A DNA stretch of 64,000 bases from Mycobacterium neglectum (GTDB lineage: Bacteria; Actinomycetota; Actinomycetes; Mycobacteriales; Mycobacteriaceae): the NCBI RefSeq assembly GCF_002591975.1, contig NZ_NVQE01000023.1, positions 29,970-93,969 of the forward strand, written 5' to 3'. Positions 8,010 to 15,324 of this stretch are shown one piece after another (within the stretch, counting starts at the first letter, position 1; the number at the start of each line of letters is the position of its first letter). Below the pieces are notes generated by a model. It was not told the DNA's origin. It saw only the letters and a list, made by a program, of their open reading frames with translations, and made no database searches. The translations under genes were made by a program, and so were the position numbers.

Positions 8010-9238
8010 TTCGCAACTCGCTCACGTGCTTGCTCATACACCGCAACCGTCTGCGCGGCAACGGATTCCCAGCTGAATACATCGACGGCGCGCCGACGGC
8101 CGTTCTCGCCGAGCCGACGCAGCTCCATCGGCGAGTCGAGCAGTTCGCCCAGCACTCTGGTCAACTCGTCGACGTCGGCCGGCGTGACGAGCCGAGCGCA
8201 TTCGCCGTCGGCGCCGACCACCTCGGGCAGCGCTCCCGCACGGCTCGCGACAATCGGTGTTCCACTGGCCATCGCCTCTACCGCAGGCAGCGAGAAGCCC
8301 TCGTAAAGCGAAGGGATACAGGCAACTTCGGCAGATGCCAGCAGGTCGGCGAGCTCGGCGTCGGTAACCCCGCTCGAACTGTGGACGATGTCGGAGATGC
8401 CCAGTTCGGCGATCAGCTTCTCGGTCGGCCCATTGGGTTCGAGCTTGGCGACGAGCTGAAGTTCGAGGTCACGCTCAACCCGTAGCCGTGCGACGGCGTT
8501 CAGCAGATGCGCAACGCCCTTGAGCGGCACGTCGGCACTCGCGATCGCGATGATGCGGTTGCGCACCCGTCGCTCGGACGGCTTGAACAGTTCGGTGTCC
8601 ACGCCGAGGGGCACGACGTGTAGCTGATCGGGCGACACCCCGAAGTCCTGGGCGATGTCGGCGGCCGACGTCGATGACACGGTCAGCAGCTCGGGGATGC
8701 GCCGCGCGACGTCCTTCTGCATCTCGGCGAAGCCGTACCAGCGCCGCACGAGGGGCTTGCGCCACCACGGTGCCGCCGACACGTCCAGAACGCGGTCTCG
8801 GGTGATCGGATGATGCACTGTCGCGACGACCGGCATGCCACGCTCGGCGATCTTGAGCAGACCGGTGCCGAGACACTGGTTGTCGTGGACCACGTCGAAG
8901 TCGTCGAGGCGCTCGGCGAGCGCGCGGGCGGCCCGCAGGCTGAAGGTCTTGGGCTCGGGGAATCCCGCGGTCCAGGTCGCCAACAGCTCGCGCAGATCGA
9001 TGCTCGTCTTGATCTCGCTGGGCCACGGGATGCGGAACGGGTCCGGTTCGCGGTAGAGATCCAGGCTCGGCACCTTGGTCAGGCGGACCCGGGGATCAAG
9101 GCCGCCGGGGTAAGGCTGTCCCGAGAACACCTCGACGTCATGGCCGAGCTCGACGAGGCCGCGAGACAGGTGCCGGACGTAGACCCCTTGCCCTCCGCAA
9201 TGGGTCTTGCTCCGGTACGACAGCAAAGCGATGCGCAT
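8003..9238 (-). CDS. GT4-family glycosyltransferase
   Basis: A 411-residue retaining GT-B glycosyltransferase. The N-terminal Gly-rich loop (GGQGVYVRHLSRGL), the central GVDTELF and the C-terminal E-x7-E motif EGFSLPAVE with ASGTPIV are all visible. It should transfer a sugar from a nucleotide-sugar donor to an unknown acceptor. The ATG at 9238 begins the canonical MRIALLSYR N-terminus; the extra upstream residues in the open frame do not resemble the family. It is the first gene of the GT4-methyltransferase-prenyltransferase operon, behind a palindrome-bearing promoter. Confidence 0.87.
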   Translation of the reverse strand: MRIALLSYRSKTHCGGQGVYVRHLSRGLVELGHDVEVFSGQPYPGGLDPRVRLTKVPSLDLYREPDPFRIPWPSEIKTSIDLRELLATWTAGFPEPKTFSLRAARALAERLDDFDVVHDNQCLGTGLLKIAERGMPVVATVHHPITRDRVLDVSAAPWWRKPLVRRWYGFAEMQKDVARRIPELLTVSSTSAADIAQDFGVSPDQLHVVPLGVDTELFKPSERRVRNRIIAIASADVPLKGVAHLLNAVARLRVERDLELQLVAKLEPNGPTEKLIAELGISDIVHSSSGVTDAELADLLASAEVACIPSLYEGFSLPAVEAMASGTPIVASRAGALPEVVGADGECARLVTPADVDELTRVLGELLDSPMELRRLGENGRRRAVDVFSWESVAAQTVAVYEQARERVAKC

Positions 9239-9324
9239 GATCAGCTCACGCCGATGCGCGCAGGCGGACACGTCCAGGTCCGGTGAGCAGGACAAATCGT
9301 GTCACTCAAAAACTCCGAACCTCT

Positions 9325-9340
9325 CTGGACATGTGTCCAG
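9325..9340. promoter_or_regulatory. Perfect palindrome, likely repressor operator
   Basis: CTGGACA-TG-TGTCCAG, 7-bp perfect arms, placed directly downstream of the candidate -10 of the minus-strand glycosyltransferase operon, where a bound repressor would block initiation. The size and symmetry fit a TetR-family operator. No such regulator is encoded within several kb. Confidence 0.55.
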
Positions 9341-9341
9341 A

Positions 9342-9370
9342 CTATAGTTTGACTAGCTATCGGACGCAAC
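9342..9370 (-). promoter_or_regulatory. Candidate promoter of the GT4 operon
   Basis: Read on the minus strand, TTGCGT, a 17-nt spacer and TATAGT make a good housekeeping-type -35/-10 pair about 104 bases upstream of the glycosyltransferase ATG. The -10 lies within ACTATAGT, itself a palindrome, so a plus-strand -10 is also possible there. Confidence 0.5.
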
Positions 9371-9438
9371 GCGTCCGTACTGCTCTGACTACCACATACG
9401 CCGCGATGCGCGCTCTTCGGCCTGTTCAGTCCGGGTCG

Positions 9439-9463
9439 GTTCCAAACCCCTCACCGGGGGTAT
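9439..9463 (+). promoter_or_regulatory. SigF-type promoter, probably leaderless
   Basis: GTTC, 15-nt spacer, GGGTAT, close to the mycobacterial SigF consensus GTTT-N15-17-GGGTA. A start site about 7 nt after the -10 would fall on the GTG at 9470, giving a leaderless mRNA for the DUF3224 gene. Confidence 0.5.
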
Positions 9464-9469
9464 TCGCCG

Positions 9470-9856
9470 GTGATGACCACACAAATCAAGGCGGCATTCG
9501 AGATCGGCAGTTGGGACGAGACGCCGTTCGAAGACGGCGACGAGGAGACGAAGCTCACCGAGGCGTTGGTTACCAAGCGCTACTCCGGGGACATCGACGG
9601 CACCTCGACGACCAAGTGGCTGATGGCCTACGCACCGGACAAGTCGGCGACCTACGTCGGGGTCGAGCACATCACCGGAACCGTCGGCGGCCGGCGCGGC
9701 GGACTGGTTCTGATGCATGACGGCGAATTCGCCGACGGTGTCGCCACGGCGACCATGCGGGTCGTGTCGGGCACCGGCGAGCTCACGGGCGCGACCGGCA
9801 GTGGGAAGTTCCGCGCCGATCCGGCCGGCTCGCTGCTGCTGGATCTCGACGCCTGA
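9470..9856 (+). CDS. DUF3224 family protein
   Basis: A 128-residue DUF3224 protein: a small beta-barrel resembling allene-oxide-cyclase-like folds, with the family's alternating Gly/Thr strands (YVGVEHITGTVGGRRG, SGTGELTGATGSG). Function is unknown. The SigF-like promoter directly in front suggests a stress-induced, leaderless transcript starting at GTG 9470; the ATG at 9473 is the alternative start. It is followed convergently, 3 bp away, by a PPOX-family enzyme. Confidence 0.8.
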   Translation: MMTTQIKAAFEIGSWDETPFEDGDEETKLTEALVTKRYSGDIDGTSTTKWLMAYAPDKSATYVGVEHITGTVGGRRGGLVLMHDGEFADGVATATMRVVSGTGELTGATGSGKFRADPAGSLLLDLDA

Positions 9857-9859
9857 GTG

Positions 9860-10324
9860 CTATTGCTCTCGTTCGGGCGGGAAGCCGCCGGTGGCCACCG
9901 GGCCCCACCGCGTCGGCGTGACACGGATCAGGCACTTGCCCTGGTCGACCATCGCCTGCCGGTATTCGTCCCAGTCGGGATGTTCGCCGGAGATGGAACG
10001 GAAGTAATCCACCAGCGGCTCGACGGCGTCGGGCAGGTCGATGACTTCGGCGTCGCCGTCGACCTGTACGTAGGCGCCGTTGAACTCGTCGGACAGAACC
10101 GTGATGCTCGCGCGTGGCGTGCGCTTCAGGTTCGTGGACTTGGCCCGCTGCGGGTAGCTCGAAATCACGATCCGGCCGTGGTCGTCGACCCCACCTGTCA
10201 CCGGCGAACTCTGCAACGATCCGTCCGCGCGAAAAGTGGTGAGCACCATGCGATGTCGCGGTCGGACGAACTCCAGCAGCTGGGGCAGATCGACGGCGTC
10301 GGAAGACGCATACTTTCTGGACAT
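9860..10324 (-). CDS. PPOX-class F420-dependent oxidoreductase, Rv1155-like
   Basis: A 154-residue split-beta-barrel flavin/deazaflavin enzyme. The N-terminal VLTTFRADGSLQSSPV and R-AK-NL-R-PRASI segments are typical of the PPOX class, and the C-terminal SGEHPDWDEYRQAMV closely resembles Mtb Rv1155. It is expected to bind F420 and reduce an unknown small molecule, in the cytosol as a homodimer. It is divergent from the flavin-reductase-domain gene at 10351, with only 26 bp between them. Confidence 0.83.
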   Translation of the reverse strand: MSRKYASSDAVDLPQLLEFVRPRHRMVLTTFRADGSLQSSPVTGGVDDHGRIVISSYPQRAKSTNLKRTPRASITVLSDEFNGAYVQVDGDAEVIDLPDAVEPLVDYFRSISGEHPDWDEYRQAMVDQGKCLIRVTPTRWGPVATGGFPPEREQ

Positions 10325-10350
10325 AGCCCAACCCTAGTGACGGGAAAGCG

Positions 10351-10833
10351 ATGGAAGCCTTCGAGAAACTTGTCTCAATGCTGGACTATCCGATGTACGT
10401 CGTCACCACCAGCGCCGGTGACAAGCGGGCCGGCTGCCTGGTCGGGTTCACGAGCCAGGTGAGTATCGGGCCGCCGCGATTCATGGTCGGCCTGTCCGAG
10501 AAGAACCACACGTATCGGGTCGCATGCGACGCGACCCATCTGGCCGTGCATCTGTTGCCGCGGCGGCACAGCGAGCTGGCCCGGCTGTTCGGCAGCGAGA
10601 CCGGTGACCGCACGGACAAATTCGCGCGGACCGCATGGCACGAAGGACCGCATGGCCTGCCGATCCTCGAAGATGCGGCGGGATGGTTCGTCGGCGAGGT
10701 GCTCAGCCGATACGACGTCGGTGATCACGTCGGATTTCTGCTGCAGCCGGTCGAAGGCGATGCGCCGGACACATTCGACCAACTGGTGACCTTCGCCGAT
10801 GTTCGCGATCTGGAGCCAGGGCACGAAGCGTGA
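10351..10833 (+). CDS. Flavin reductase-like domain protein
   Basis: A 160-residue single-domain flavin-reductase/FMN-binding split barrel, with the early YVVTTSAGDKRAGCLVGFTSQ strand and PPRFMVGLS that contact FMN in this family. It may reduce free flavin for an oxygenase or act on its own substrate; no partner oxygenase is adjacent. The ATG has GACGGGAAAGCG upstream. Confidence 0.8.
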   Translation: MEAFEKLVSMLDYPMYVVTTSAGDKRAGCLVGFTSQVSIGPPRFMVGLSEKNHTYRVACDATHLAVHLLPRRHSELARLFGSETGDRTDKFARTAWHEGPHGLPILEDAAGWFVGEVLSRYDVGDHVGFLLQPVEGDAPDTFDQLVTFADVRDLEPGHEA

Positions 10834-10881
10834 GCCTGCGGACTTCCGTCACGTGTCAGAACCCGGAGGTATGATTCGAAC

Positions 10882-11091
10882 ATGCGTTCGGATAAAGAAG
10901 CGCTCGTCGAGGCGCTGGAAGCAATTGAAGCCGGTTGCAAGGCCGTCGGCGTGTTCCCGTTGGAGACGCTGTCGCGTAGCGATGGTCAGGCACTGCTCGC
11001 CCGGCTGGACAAACTGGACCAGAAGTTGGTCTCCCTGCAGCGGAGCCTGAACGGTCGACTGATCACCACTGCACCTCGGATGTCGGCCTAG
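10882..11091 (+). CDS. Small conserved-type hypothetical protein
   Basis: A 69-residue helical protein with a heptad-like second half (LLARLDKLDQKLVSLQRSL), reminiscent of the N-terminal helical segment of DUF222 proteins but without the rest. A GGAGG lies 13 bases before the ATG. Its stop overlaps the stop of the convergent gene at 11088. Function unknown. Confidence 0.5.
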   Translation: MRSDKEALVEALEAIEAGCKAVGVFPLETLSRSDGQALLARLDKLDQKLVSLQRSLNGRLITTAPRMSA

Positions 11092-11396
11092 TTGGCCTTC
11101 CGTTTGAGCGTCCACGCCGGAATCCAGTGCGTCACCGCTCTGCGGCGGGCCCCGTAGGCGATCTCGTAGGTGACCAACCCCCACCAGTGGCCCTGCTCGC
11201 AGATGGCCCAGCACGACAACCTGCCCTCGACGACCGAGTGCATCTGCAATCCCGCCGGGTTGTAGCCGCCCGTCCGATGCGGCTCGCGGGGGAACACGGT
11301 GGCCAGGTCGACGAGCACCGCCACCGCCGGGTCGACCCGGCGGAAGGCCTGCTGCACGGGTTGCCCGTTGTAGCCGATCGACTGGAGCTCACCCAC
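11088..11396 (-). CDS. Hypothetical protein
   Basis: A 102-residue protein with many aromatic and Cys residues in its second half (SCWAICEQGHWWGLVTYE) and a basic tail. No membrane span and no recognised domain. It lies just downstream of, and on the same strand as, the peptidase-like gene at 11404 (gap of 7 bp), so the two are probably co-transcribed. Confidence 0.5.
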   Translation of the reverse strand: MGELQSIGYNGQPVQQAFRRVDPAVAVLVDLATVFPREPHRTGGYNPAGLQMHSVVEGRLSCWAICEQGHWWGLVTYEIAYGARRRAVTHWIPAWTLKRKAN

Positions 11397-11403
11397 CGTT
11401 CGA

Positions 11404-12027
11404 TCATACGTTCGAACAGGGCGTCACGAACGCGAACGGACGTGGGTAGCCCAGCCCGGTCAGTCGTGACTCCCGGACCGCGGCAACATCGACCGACCGC
11501 AACTCCCCTGACGACGGCTCGTAGCAGGTCAGCCGCCCTTCAGCCGTCGCGACGATCAGCACCCAGTGCCTCGGAATCCCCCGGCCCACGAGCATCGCCA
11601 CCGGCCGGTCGGCGCTGACCGCCGCCACCACATCGAACAGATTGTCGCGGCGGCCGCGGAACAGCCGCCAGCGGTAGCAGACCCCGGCCGTGGCTCCCAT
11701 CGCCGTCAGCGCTCGCGCCATTCCCCACGGCGTCGTGCCGAGCCGCCGAGGCCAGATTCGGTTCACGTCGGCATGCACACGCAATTGTTCCGCCGCGAAC
11801 AGTGCTGCCCCGGATTCCGGTTCGGCCAACGCCGCATGGCGGGCGGGATCGAGCAGCGCGCCGGCCATCACCGCGACCGAGGGGCCGCACGTCACCCCGT
11901 CGCGCTGGCGCAGCCGAAGACCGGCGAGCTTCATCGGATCCAGTGTGCGCCGACTGGTCCAATTGCATTCGGCGATCGTGGGCCACCCGCAGTTTCCCCA
12001 GCGCGATTCCTGCCACTTGGCAACCAA
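11404..12027 (-). CDS. Putative papain-like (C39-type) cysteine peptidase fold protein
   Basis: A 207-residue protein with the layout of C39-like cysteine peptidases: an early QRDGVTCGPSVAVMAG (nucleophile Cys preceded by Thr), then HWVLIVATAEGRLTCYEPSSGEL, giving a catalytic-type His and an Asn/Glu/Asp-rich strand. No signal peptide or Gly-Gly transporter fusion is present. The longest frame begins with TTG at 12027; the ATG at 11934 (176 residues) keeps the putative catalytic region and is a plausible shorter start. It may process or modify a peptide. This family assignment rests on motif layout only. Confidence 0.5.
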   Translation of the reverse strand: MVAKWQESRWGNCGWPTIAECNWTSRRTLDPMKLAGLRLRQRDGVTCGPSVAVMAGALLDPARHAALAEPESGAALFAAEQLRVHADVNRIWPRRLGTTPWGMARALTAMGATAGVCYRWRLFRGRRDNLFDVVAAVSADRPVAMLVGRGIPRHWVLIVATAEGRLTCYEPSSGELRSVDVAAVRESRLTGLGYPRPFAFVTPCSNV

Positions 12028-12050
12028 TTGCTGCCACCGGAATTAAATGC

Positions 12051-12075
12051 CTGACCTGGTGGTTTACCAGATCAG
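12051..12075. promoter_or_regulatory. Imperfect inverted repeat between divergent genes
   Basis: CTGACCTGGT-N5-ACCAGATCAG: 10-bp arms with one mismatch. It sits between the divergent peptidase-like gene and the secreted-protein gene at 12146. It could be an operator or an RNA hairpin; no regulator is adjacent. Confidence 0.35.
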
Positions 12076-12145
12076 TTGCAGCGATAGATGCGAGGAGATG
12101 CTGCGGCTGAGAATACGAAACGCAAGAGAGTAGAGGGCTCCAAAG

Positions 12146-12448
12146 ATGATGAAGAGGCTTGGATTCGCCACCGTCGCCGCGAGTGCACTGGCCGCCGCTT
12201 TTTTCGGGCTAGCTGTGCCGGCTTCGGCCACGCCGGCGGGTCCAGGGAACGCGCAAGACACGATCAGCGATCTGCAAGCTCACGGCTTTACGGTGATCGT
12301 CAACCGCATCGGTAACGCGCCGCTCGAAGAAGCCAGCGTTATCGCAATACGTTCAGAACAGACGTACAGCCCGGCGGCTCTCAAAGGGCCGGGAAACGAC
12401 CTGCGGGTAAAGGTGCCCAACAAAACGGTCTACGTCGACGTGAAGTAA
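12146..12448 (+). CDS. Small secreted protein
   Basis: A 100-residue protein with a clear Sec signal peptide: MMKR, a hydrophobic Ala/Phe-rich core and a PASATPA cleavage region near residue 29. The mature part is about 70 residues with no cysteines and ends in VPNKTVYVDVK. It resembles the short secreted mycobacterial proteins of unknown function. It is followed by a strong hairpin terminator. Confidence 0.7.
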   Translation: MMKRLGFATVAASALAAAFFGLAVPASATPAGPGNAQDTISDLQAHGFTVIVNRIGNAPLEEASVIAIRSEQTYSPAALKGPGNDLRVKVPNKTVYVDVK

Positions 12449-12474
12449 TAACCGGTGAATTAGCCCCTCACCAC

Positions 12475-12517
12475 GACAAGCCCCCGCGATGTTCCCCCAG
12501 GCATCCGGGGGCTTGTC
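12475..12517 (+). terminator. Hairpin terminator
   Basis: Perfect 12-bp arms (GACAAGCCCCCG and CGGGGGCTTGTC) with a 19-nt loop, 27 bp after the secreted-protein stop. There is no U-tract after the stem, as is common for mycobacterial intrinsic terminators. Confidence 0.75.
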
Positions 12518-12583
12518 CCTGTCAACGGCCATTTCCGTGAACAAGTGTTTCGGATTGACAGCAGGCGGCTAATCGAGGCCCTG

Positions 12584-13978
12584 ATGACCTTCGACCTCAC
12601 GCCGACTGCGGCGCAACACGACCTGGCCCGCCGCACCCACGAATTCGCCGAACAGGTGGTCCGTCCGGTGGCGGCCGAATACGACCAGCGCCAGGAGTTC
12701 CCATGGCCGGTCCTGGAGGAAGCGGCGGTCCAGGGCTTCTACAGTCCACTGTTCTACCGCGATCTCATCGGCGACCCGACCGGGCTTTCACTGCCGATGT
12801 TCATGGAGGAGTTGTTCTGGGGCTGTGCCGGGATCGGGCTGGCGGTCGTGATGCCCGCCCTGGCTCTCTCCGCGATCGGCCAGGCGGCTTCGCCGGAGCA
12901 GATGCTCGAGTGGGCACCCGAATGCTTCGGAACACCAGGCGATCTCAAGCTGGCTGCCCTGGCGATCTCCGAACCCGAGGGCGGCAGCGACGTGCGGAAT
13001 CTACGCACCACGGCCCGCCGCGACGGTTCGGGGCCGGATGCCGACTGGATCATCAACGGCCACAAGATGTGGATCGGCAACGGCGGCATCGCCAACGTCC
13101 ACGTCGTCAACGCCGTCGTCGACGAGGAGCTCGGCCACAAGGGCCAGGCGCTGTTCGTCGTCCCCGGCGGTACGCCGGGCCTGGAGATGGTCCGCAAGCT
13201 CGACAAAATGGGTTGTCGAGCCTCACACACCGCCGAGCTGAAGTTCAACGACGTCCGGGTGCCCGCAGCCAACCTGCTCGGTGGCCAGGACAAGCTCGAC
13301 CACAAACTCGCCAGGGCGCGCGAAGCCATCGAAGGCGCCGCGCATTCCGGTTCAGCCACGCTCGGCACGTTCGAGCAGACACGACCGATGGTCGCCGCGC
13401 AGGCCCTCGGGATCGCCAGGGCTGCACTGGAATACGCCACCGAGTACGCCAACCGGCGCGAAGCGTTCGGGGCGCCGATCATCGATCACCAGGGCATCGC
13501 GTTTCCGCTCGCCGACCTCGCCACCCAGATCGACGCCGCGCGGTTGCTCACGTGGCGGGCCTCCTGGATGGCGGGCAGCGGCGTGCCGTTCGAACGCGGC
13601 GAGGGATCGATGTCGAAGCTGGCCGCCAGCGAGGTGGCCGTGAAAACCACCGAGCGCGCCATCCAGACCATGGGCGGATGGGGCTACGTCAAGGACCATC
13701 CCGTCGAGAAGTGGTATCGAGATGCCAAGCTGTACACCATCTTCGAGGGAACCAGCGAGATCCAGCGCATCGTGATCGCCAACGCACTCGGCGCCGCTGA
13801 CGGAAAGCCGCCGCTGCACGTCGACCTCGAACCCACCGGCGGACCGCTCAACCGAATGTTCGGCCGCGGTACACCCGTGCGGACCCAGGTCGCCAGCGCG
13901 GCGCTCTCGGCCAAGGACCAGGTTCCCGCGCCGCTCATGCGGTTGGCGATGAAGGTGTTGCAACCGCCCCGCAAGTGA
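12584..13978 (+). CDS. Acyl-CoA dehydrogenase
   Basis: A 464-residue FAD-dependent acyl-CoA dehydrogenase. FAD/substrate-binding segments AISEPEGGSDV and GHKMWIGNGG are near residues 135-170, and the C-terminal MGGWGY-K and IFEGTSEIQR contain the canonical catalytic-glutamate region. It is longer than the 380-residue short-chain enzymes, with a C-terminal extension of about 55 residues, as in several mycobacterial FadE proteins. The physiological substrate is unknown. The ATG at 12584 begins the conserved MTFDLTP N-terminus; upstream codons in the frame lie next to the terminator and are not used. Confidence 0.88.
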   Translation: MTFDLTPTAAQHDLARRTHEFAEQVVRPVAAEYDQRQEFPWPVLEEAAVQGFYSPLFYRDLIGDPTGLSLPMFMEELFWGCAGIGLAVVMPALALSAIGQAASPEQMLEWAPECFGTPGDLKLAALAISEPEGGSDVRNLRTTARRDGSGPDADWIINGHKMWIGNGGIANVHVVNAVVDEELGHKGQALFVVPGGTPGLEMVRKLDKMGCRASHTAELKFNDVRVPAANLLGGQDKLDHKLARAREAIEGAAHSGSATLGTFEQTRPMVAAQALGIARAALEYATEYANRREAFGAPIIDHQGIAFPLADLATQIDAARLLTWRASWMAGSGVPFERGEGSMSKLAASEVAVKTTERAIQTMGGWGYVKDHPVEKWYRDAKLYTIFEGTSEIQRIVIANALGAADGKPPLHVDLEPTGGPLNRMFGRGTPVRTQVASAALSAKDQVPAPLMRLAMKVLQPPRK

Positions 13979-13989
13979 GGTTTGGGCCA

Positions 13990-14003
13990 TGCCCGAGCGG
14001 GCA
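13990..14003 (+). terminator. Short GC-rich inverted repeat after the acyl-CoA dehydrogenase
   Basis: TGCCCG-AG-CGGGCA, 12 bases after the stop codon. The two-base centre is too small for a full-length RNA loop, so the usable stem is short. It is either a weak terminator or a protein-binding palindrome. Confidence 0.3.
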
Positions 14004-14013
14004 CGTGACTCGT

Positions 14014-14041
14014 AACCGTCAACCGTCAACCGTCAACCGTC
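14014..14041 (+). repeat. Four tandem copies of AACCGTC
   Basis: Four perfect head-to-tail 7-mers abut the AAGGGAGG ribosome-binding site of the alcohol dehydrogenase gene at 14055. Copy-number change by slippage would alter the 5' leader rather than the reading frame. Confidence 0.9.
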
Positions 14042-14054
14042 AAGGGAGGATCCG

Positions 14055-15233
14055 ATGCGAGCAGTTACGTGGCAGGGGCGACGAAAGGTATCCGTCGACA
14101 ATGTGCCCGATCCGGCGCTCAAGGAGCCCAACGACGCGATCATCCGGGTGACGAGCACCAACATCTGTGGGTCCGACCTGCACCTGTACGAAGTGCTCGG
14201 CGCCTTCATGAGCCCGGGCGACATTCTCGGGCACGAGGCGATGGGCATCGTCGAGGAAGTGGGCCGTGAAGTCGAGAACCTCAAAGTCGGCGACCGGATC
14301 GTGATCCCGTTCAACATCTGTTGCGGGCACTGCTTCATGTGCGGGCAGGGTCTGCAGAGCCAGTGCGAGACGACGCAGAACCGCGATCAGGGCACCGGCG
14401 CCGCGCTGTTCGGCTACTCGAAGCTCTACGGCGAGGTCGCCGGCGGGCAGGCCGAGTACCTGCGCGTGCCGCAGGCTCAGTACACGCACATCAAGGTGCC
14501 CGACGACGGGCCTGACGAACGCTACGTCTATCTATCCGACGTGCTGCCCACCGCGTGGCAGGGCGTCGAGTACGCCGACGTGCCCGACGGCGGCACGCTC
14601 GTGGTGCTGGGTCTGGGACCCATCGGATCGATGGCCTGCCGCATCGCTTCCCATCGCAAGAAGTGCACGGTGATCGGCGTGGACCTGGTCACCGAGCGGC
14701 TGGACCGCGCGCGGCAGTACTGCTCGGAGGTCGTCGACCTTCGAAGCAACGATGCCGAAGAAGTCGTCAATAGCTACACCTCGGGTCGCGGCGCCGACGC
14801 TGTGATCGACGCCGTCGGGATGGAAGCCCACGGATCGCCGGTCGCGACCGCCGCGCAGACCGCCAGCGGGTTCCTGCCGTCGCCGGTCGGCCGTGCGGTG
14901 ATGAAGCACGCCGGTGTGGACCGCCTCGCGGCGTTCAACATGGCGATCGCGCTGGTGCGCAGGGGCGGCACCATCTCACTGTCCGGTGTGTACGGCGGAG
15001 CGGCGGACCCGATCAATCTGATGACGCTGTTCGACAAGCAGATTCAACTGCGGATGGGCCAGGCCAACGTCAAGAAGTGGATTCCCGACATCATGGGATT
15101 GCTCACCGACGACGACCCCCTCGGCGTCGAGCAGTTCGCCACCCACCGGCTGCCGCTCTCGGCGGCCCCCGATGCCTACGAGACCTTCCAGAAGAAAGAG
15201 GACGGCATGGTCAAGGTGGTCCTCACCCCCTGA
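14055..15233 (+). CDS. Zinc-dependent alcohol/formaldehyde dehydrogenase family protein
   Basis: A 392-residue medium-chain dehydrogenase. Catalytic zinc residues appear in NICGSDLHLYE (about residue 38) and GHEAMG. The structural-zinc cysteine cluster CCGHCFMCG-(x)-C is near 97-112, and the Rossmann motif GLGPIGSMA is near 190. Its length and long insertions resemble the glutathione-independent formaldehyde-dehydrogenase-like subgroup rather than simple ADHs. The substrate is not fixed by sequence. The ribosome-binding site GGGAGGA is strong and directly follows a 7-mer tandem repeat. Confidence 0.85.
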   Translation: MRAVTWQGRRKVSVDNVPDPALKEPNDAIIRVTSTNICGSDLHLYEVLGAFMSPGDILGHEAMGIVEEVGREVENLKVGDRIVIPFNICCGHCFMCGQGLQSQCETTQNRDQGTGAALFGYSKLYGEVAGGQAEYLRVPQAQYTHIKVPDDGPDERYVYLSDVLPTAWQGVEYADVPDGGTLVVLGLGPIGSMACRIASHRKKCTVIGVDLVTERLDRARQYCSEVVDLRSNDAEEVVNSYTSGRGADAVIDAVGMEAHGSPVATAAQTASGFLPSPVGRAVMKHAGVDRLAAFNMAIALVRRGGTISLSGVYGGAADPINLMTLFDKQIQLRMGQANVKKWIPDIMGLLTDDDPLGVEQFATHRLPLSAAPDAYETFQKKEDGMVKVVLTP

Positions 15234-15271
15234 CGCGCGGTTACCCGATACCCCTGGTTTCAGGTTGGGCA

Positions 15272-15297
15272 GTTCTGGCAACATTACCGACGGGTAA
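15272..15297 (+). promoter_or_regulatory. SigF-type promoter before the membrane operon
   Basis: GTTC, 16-nt spacer, GGGTAA, matching the SigF-type pattern with one mismatch in each element. The expected start site near 15304 leaves a leader of about 20 nt before the ATG at 15325. Confidence 0.45.
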
Positions 15298-15324
15298 GTT
15301 TTCCGGCGCTAATCAACGGGTGGA

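Noticed and set aside
12703..13800. 365-codon frame overlapping the acyl-CoA dehydrogenase
   Set aside because: An Arg-rich shadow of the dehydrogenase in the +1-type frame; no plausible start or domain.
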